A DNA stretch of 64,000 nt from Cryptomeria japonica. Taxonomy: Eukaryota > Streptophyta > Pinopsida > Cupressales > Cupressaceae. The notes below the pieces were generated by a model that saw only the letters and a program-made list of their open reading frames with translations, was not told the DNA's origin and ran no database searches. Every line of letters begins with the position of its first letter. The stretch's first letter is position 1. Of this stretch, positions 59,387-64,000 are shown in pieces. The translations under genes were made by a program, and so were the position numbers. The stretch lies in the NCBI RefSeq assembly GCF_030272615.1, contig NC_081410.1, positions 126,347,140 through 126,411,139 on the forward strand. The letters run 5' to 3'.

Positions 59387-61062
59387 AATCATTCTTTAGA
59401 ATGTAATCAATTAGAGAATTACGAAGTATTAGATAGATAGACTCTGCCTAAAAGATAGATCTTTCGATTCAAGGTCTCAGTGTGACCTATTCTACTAGGC
59501 CTGTGTGTCAGTATGTTGTAACCCGATTGTTACCGGTTGGATGTAATTAAATTTCATGCAATAAAACTATCTGGTCTGCATTGCCTCCATCATATTTGCA
59601 TGTTTTCATTGTGTTTACTCTTGCTGACTGGTTTGGATTGATCTCCTTGAGGTCCCTCCTCACTGGTGACTGCTTCAAAATGTTGAGACGACAAATTGTA
59701 TGAAGGGATGCAACCACTCTGATTTTGATGATAGTTGGTATTTAAAGACAATCCTGATCCTTGGTGTAGGGAAAGGACTCTTAGTTCATCACTAGCATCA
59801 AACTCATTGCTATGACCATGAGTATAATCATGATATTGGTGCAAAAGGGTCCTATGCTTGAGCAAGAGTTTGCGGTTGGTGTACCAAAAAATTTGATGTC
59901 TAATGAGTTGATATTGGGTGAGCTTCTTCTTCTTGATTGGATGATGGATAGACTTATTGGGACACTTGTACATCTTAGGATTATGGAACATGAGGTGGAA
60001 ATGAGGTGGACTAGATTTGGACCTTGTTTATGCAAGTGTAAGAATTTGGACTTTGGAATGTTTGTCATTGTGGAAAGTGGGGGGGTTGTTTGTCAATCTA
60101 CCCTTGGTAAGAATACATCAAGCATAGCAAACACATTGGCCAAGTATAACACAATGACGAGTGTGCAAGTGATGTGGGACCTAGATTAAGCCAAATTGAT
60201 TTTATGGGTATAACTCAAATGAAGACACTTGAAGACAACAAAACTTAGCTGGAAAGTGAAAACCACTTGATAGGCCCCTTGCATAAGAAATACCTCACTC
60301 AGGCAGACAAATAGAGATTCTGGTAGCACTGGCTCCCCTCCATGACACTCACTTCTTGGGCATACCAGATTCTATTACCCCAAAGATCTAAGGATCTATT
60401 ATATGGGGAATTTATTTCTCATCCTGAGTGGATAGATGAGGAGTAACTTTGGGTTATGATTCGCATCCCCTGCACTATCAAATGTAGGATTTTGGCTACT
60501 GAAACTGGTGTCTAGAGAAATTTTCGAGGGATCACCAATCCGAGGATGGATTCTCGAAGAAAGACACTTAAGGCTCTAACTAAGCTTATCGGTGTAGGGA
60601 AGGCCCCACATACATCAAATTCACTCAGCAACCTAGCCGCTCGACCATCTTATTTATATAGAAGCTCAAAAAACCCACTCGAGATCGTGCTGGGAGAGTG
60701 GATATCCCTGATGTGTCTCAATTCATGATACTCTTGTTGGGTGATGAAATCCCCAATCAAGAAATACCCCTCAACTACTAAAATAAAAAGAGAGTGTCGT
60801 TGATCACTTGTTCTCTTGCACCCATGATCTGCGAAGGCGAGGGGAGAGGATACTAGAGTGCAACAGTGGGTCCACTCAACATAAAGTGTGCAAGCGCACA
60901 AGACACAAAAGAAAATGGTTTATTTTAGTCCCACATGAATAAGATTTTCTATCTAAAAAGCATAAAATGAGACTAAACTAGTGGAAAAATGATTCTTTGG
61001 CATGTGTGCTACAAGAAAATAGGATTAGTAGTTTGATTTTGACCTCAGACAAACGAAAAAAG
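58300..61062. other. Leader of the giant Tat element, unassigned; TA microsatellite
   Basis: No domain recognised. 58300-58900 is purine-rich with repeated GATTGAT phrases. 59353-59382 is a (TA)15-type microsatellite. 59560-59570 has AATAAAAC, a possible polyadenylation signal on the plus strand. 59590-60900 holds open frames up to 133 codons on both strands that I cannot assign; a minus-strand stretch around 60900-60540 (VEGYFLIGDFITQQEYHELR) has coding-like character and could be a lost gene or a nested remnant. Confidence 0.4.
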
Positions 61063-62528
61063 TGATAACTCAATGATGAAAGAATAGTACCAAACCGATA
61101 TTGAGAGGGGGGCGGTGAATCAGTACAGACAAAAACACACTCTTAGACCGGTTTGTCAGCAGACACTGTGCATTGATAGAAAAATAGTAACACAGGTCCT
61201 AAAACAAAGTGCAATTGGCAAAAACCCAGAATAACTGAGACAAGCATAAACTGGTTAATACCTATCTTCTCATATACTCTAACACTTTATTTCCATTTCA
61301 CCCTAATACATGAACAATTAATCTACCATCAAAGATATACATATGATCAACTAGATCAACAAGATTCACCGCTTGACAAAAAACAACAAAGCATCACATG
61401 AAGAAGACATCACACATGACACACATATTTTTCATGTGGAAACCCAACAGGGAAAAACCATGGTGGGGATGAATACCCACAAGCTTGTTTTTGAACTCTT
61501 TAGAAGTCCGCTTTGTTAGGAGCCTTGTCTGGTTAAAGACTGATACAATAGGTTCTGTTAGGAACTGATCCTATTAGGGATCACCCAATTAAGGGATGGC
61601 AAGAACACCTGGTTAAGGGTTAAACCCTATTAAAGGTTACCTTGCTAGAGGATTTCAAGAACTCAATTATTTTGAGTCACCCTGTTAAAGGATTTACAAC
61701 AAGCCAGTTAAAGCTACCCTGTTAAGGGATTTTCCAACTATTGAGGTGGTTAGAGATCAATAGGTATTACAATGATCTAGTAACAACACTCAATGCCAAT
61801 GCAGATCCGCTTAAGCTCCTCTTCACCTTCTGCACTTACACTCTGCAGGTATCACTTCTCTCCTTTTGGTCTAGCAAGAATCATGTATCCCTTCTCTTGG
61901 ATACACACACACAACTTTTGCCAACAACCTCATAAAGAATCACAACATCAACCTTATAGGATAATAGATAGGTTGGTAGCATAAACCCTAAACCCTAAAA
62001 CCTGTTACGTTAAGGAATTCAAACGGTTCAATCCTGACCATTGAGCACACTGCATTAAATGCAGCAGTCTTGATCCAATCTCCATCGTCCATTTTCCACC
62101 GATTTCATAGCGACTGATAACCCATCATACGTTATCACCATTTACAGACTTCACACATTCCTGAGGTAGATAGGAACAATCTCCTTCATGCGCACAAGGC
62201 TTATGTGGCAACACGATCTGTTCTTCATTACCATGCTAACTCTTCACACAAAGTCACCGGTTGAGCCACACAGGCTTGAAGCACTTCAACCGGAAACCCT
62301 AAAGTTGAGACTACCAACCGGTAGTCATACAATGCTTCCATGTGCCGGTTCCCATAACCATATGCCGGTTCACCTTGAACAAACACACCGCTTCACTTTG
62401 GCACAAATGACGGTTCACAGTGTTATACCGGTTCTCACATATGCCGGTTCTCACCTCTTCAACATATTGATATCAACGACAACATACAATGTCATTATGT
62501 CCTCATACCGGTTCACATAATGCCAACA
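61063..62528 (-). mobile_element. Solo copia LTR with 5-bp target site duplication
   Basis: AAAAG (61058-61062) is followed by TGATAACTCAATGATG...ATAATGCCAACA (62528) and again AAAAG (62529-62533). In the element direction it starts TGTTGGCATTATG and ends CATTGAGTTATCA, with the C-rich CCGCCCCCCTCTC near its end. Length 1466 bp. It holds a loose ~36-bp tandem motif around GTTAAAGGATTT (61590-61740) and a cluster of CCGGTT hexamers near its U3 end. No internal region, so a solo LTR. Confidence 0.9.
62256..62513 (-). promoter_or_regulatory. Cluster of CCGGTT motifs in U3 of the solo LTR
   Basis: At least eight CCGGTT/AACCGG hexamers in about 260 bp (near 62257, 62288, 62316, 62345, 62363, 62424, 62441, 62507), often inside TGCCGGTTC(A/T)CA. 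Repeated short motifs in U3 act as enhancers in some plant copia LTRs; that role here is inferred only from position. Confidence 0.5.
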
Positions 62529-62533
62529 AAAAG

Positions 62534-63173
62534 TGCCTGCAAAACTGAGAAAATTGATTAGTAACCAAAACTCCTAAGGATACAACGCATGTGTTGATCC
62601 ATGGTGGATGCACTGCAACGTCTGCGTAGGCGCTGAAGTAAGTCCATGACCCTCAAACAGAGAATAGCGGGAAAAACTAGAAACCTGACACTAATAATTA
62701 GGCGAATTTTGAAATTTAAAATTTGACGAGCTTTTGGGTTCAGTGCATGCACTGATCCACCTGCGTAGGCACTGAATTGCTTATAAGCCCAAAAATTCTA
62801 ACTAATTGCTTAAATTGATAGAAACATAACAAAAAAGCCTATTCTATTATTGTTTTTGACTCTTTTTTTAGGTATTTTAAAATGTTTTTATGGTTTTTTA
62901 GTTAGTAGAGAGCAAAAAATTAAAAATCTAGCTCTAGAAATGAGTGTCAAAAGACACTATGGCACACGCGCTGATGTAGGGGCAGTTGCACTGATCCACA
63001 TAACCTGCAAAAATGGCGGTTATAGATTTCAAATTTTAAATGAAGGCGCTGATCCACATCAATTGTGTTGAAGCAGCGGAGCAGATGCATTGAAGTGCAA
63101 GCGAACGCACTGATGCAACAACCTACGAGCTAAAAACACTTAAATTCACAAAAAAGGTTAGAAAACGGGACAT
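62534..63173. other. Tat leader next to the primer site, with repeated GCACTGATCCAC motif
   Basis: Non-coding. Several copies of GCACTGATCCAC, GCGCTGATCCAC and GCACTGATGCAAC occur at about 62750, 62988, 63045 and 63107, with weaker ones elsewhere, and TGCGTAGGC occurs twice (62622, 62763). No protein motif. Confidence 0.5.
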
Positions 63174-63193
63174 GGGTCCCACTGGGCATGCCA
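63174..63193 (-). promoter_or_regulatory. Giant Tat primer binding site
   Basis: In the minus direction the LTR end GGTTCA is followed by TTT and TGGCATGCCCAGTGGGACCC, similar to the TGGCGCCCACCGTGGGG-type sites used by Tat elements. The exact tRNA is not assigned. Confidence 0.6.
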
Positions 63194-63196
63194 AAA

Positions 63197-64000
63197 TGAA
63201 CCAAGGAAAAATCAAAGTGAGGTTTAATGGTTAGTTTAATCCATAAAATATTCAAATACATAAAAAAAGATTAAATAACATTATACCTTCACAAACCTTC
63301 ACTTGTTCCTTAGATTGAGCCTTTGATGAAGTGAAATGCACCCAAATTTTCTACTTGATTGGATTGGCTCCAAGATGGGATGTGGACTTCTCTCCAAGAT
63401 GCACAAAGAGGATAAAAGGGATGGAGTGTTTAATGCTTGAGTGATGGATATGGATTCTAAGTGGGTATTTGGCTATAGTGAGGATGCTTTTTGATGGATT
63501 TATAGAGCTATATGGACAACATGAAATTACATGACTTGGATATGGAAAATGAAGGGGAGGAGACCCCAATTTATAGATTTAAAGGAGGATGACTAGATGG
63601 TTGAGATTGGAGATGAATCAAGGGTGGAGATTTAAGGAAAGGGGAGCACATGGATTGATAGGACATGAGGTGACAAGTGTGGAGACCAAGAGATTTTCCA
63701 TAAAAGCATTTCTTGTCTCCACACTCCACAATGTACATGGGGAAGAGATCCCCAAGTACATAGGAAAGGCAAAAAGGAATTAAAAATTCCTTGGGGGATG
63801 GAGAGGGAATTAAAAATTCCTAAAATATTAGATGCATGGGGGAATGAGACAATACAATGAATTTAAAATTCCTTGGGAAGGAGAAATACATGGGAGAATG
63901 TGAGATTTTGAAATCCTTGAAATGACCTAATTGGGTGCATTTAGGGTGGAAGGTAAGGAGGGACAAGTGGATTTAGCCATTTATGGCTATGAGTTGACTT
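63197..64000 (-). repeat. Giant Tat 5' LTR, partial (runs off the window)
   Basis: Begins TGAACCAAGG on the plus strand (LTR 3' end) and aligns with 44441-45250 to the window edge, including GGATTGGCTCCAAGATGGGA and ATTTAGCCATTTATGGCTAT. It gives the upper bound of the element. Confidence 0.9.

Larger units (their letters stand above)
44441..64000 (-). mobile_element. Giant Tat-type Ty3/gypsy element with antisense PMD gene (runs off the right edge)
   Basis: 3' LTR 44441-45720 and the 3' end of the 5' LTR from 63197 onward are direct repeats of about 93 percent identity over the part compared. The internal region is about 17.5 kb, including a 1.47-kb solo LTR. In the element direction: primer site, long leader, gag, protease, G-patch linker, RT, RNase H, dual RNase H, integrase, spacer, PMD gene on the opposite strand, polypurine tract, 3' LTR. 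Size and dual RNase H fit the Tat lineage, which includes the very large Ogre-like elements. All pol domains are broken. Confidence 0.9.

Overview
The window reads as intergenic, transposon-packed DNA from a large-genome seed plant. A gymnosperm is plausible because the elements are old, mostly full-length and deeply nested, but the sequence does not prove it. I find no host gene that I can support, and no rRNA or tRNA gene or CRISPR. Almost every recognisable coding stretch belongs to a retrotransposon, and nearly all carry stops or frameshifts.

Layout. (1) 1-2060: 3' half of a LINE on the minus strand. (2) 3391-16594: a Ty1/copia family present as LTR pieces and three coding copies in head-to-head and tail-to-tail orientation. 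It is bounded by two Ty copia LTR ends and flanked by a ~505-bp direct duplication of the neighbouring DNA. (3) 18490-18950: a second LINE remnant. (4) 18957-22850: a decayed Tat-type Ty3/gypsy pol on the plus strand. (5) 23250-30900: LTR-like DNA, a gag/linker remnant (+), then two minus-strand copies of a plant mobile domain (PMD) gene on either side of an LTR at 28408. (6) 31273-33250: 3' LTR and RNase H of a second copia family. (7) 33374-44322: a complete LTR-to-LTR chromovirus on the minus strand. It has an internal tandem duplication of the zinc knuckle-protease-RT-RNase H block, and a solo copia LTR inserted in one RT copy. (8) 44441 to beyond 64000: a giant Tat element on the minus strand (gag, protease, G-patch linker, RT, RNase H, second RNase H, integrase). 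A PMD gene on the opposite strand sits between pol and the 3' LTR, and a solo copia LTR lies in its 5' leader.

How the parts relate. Retrotransposon proteins work as a set: gag packages RNA, protease cuts the polyprotein, RT/RNase H makes cDNA and integrase inserts it. None of the copies here looks able to do all of this. The most notable biology is the repeated antisense PMD cargo in Tat elements, with the PMD 5' end nearest the 3' LTR; the palindromic copia array with microhomology junctions; and the duplicated pol block of the chromovirus. Domain calls come from reading motifs by eye, without database searches.
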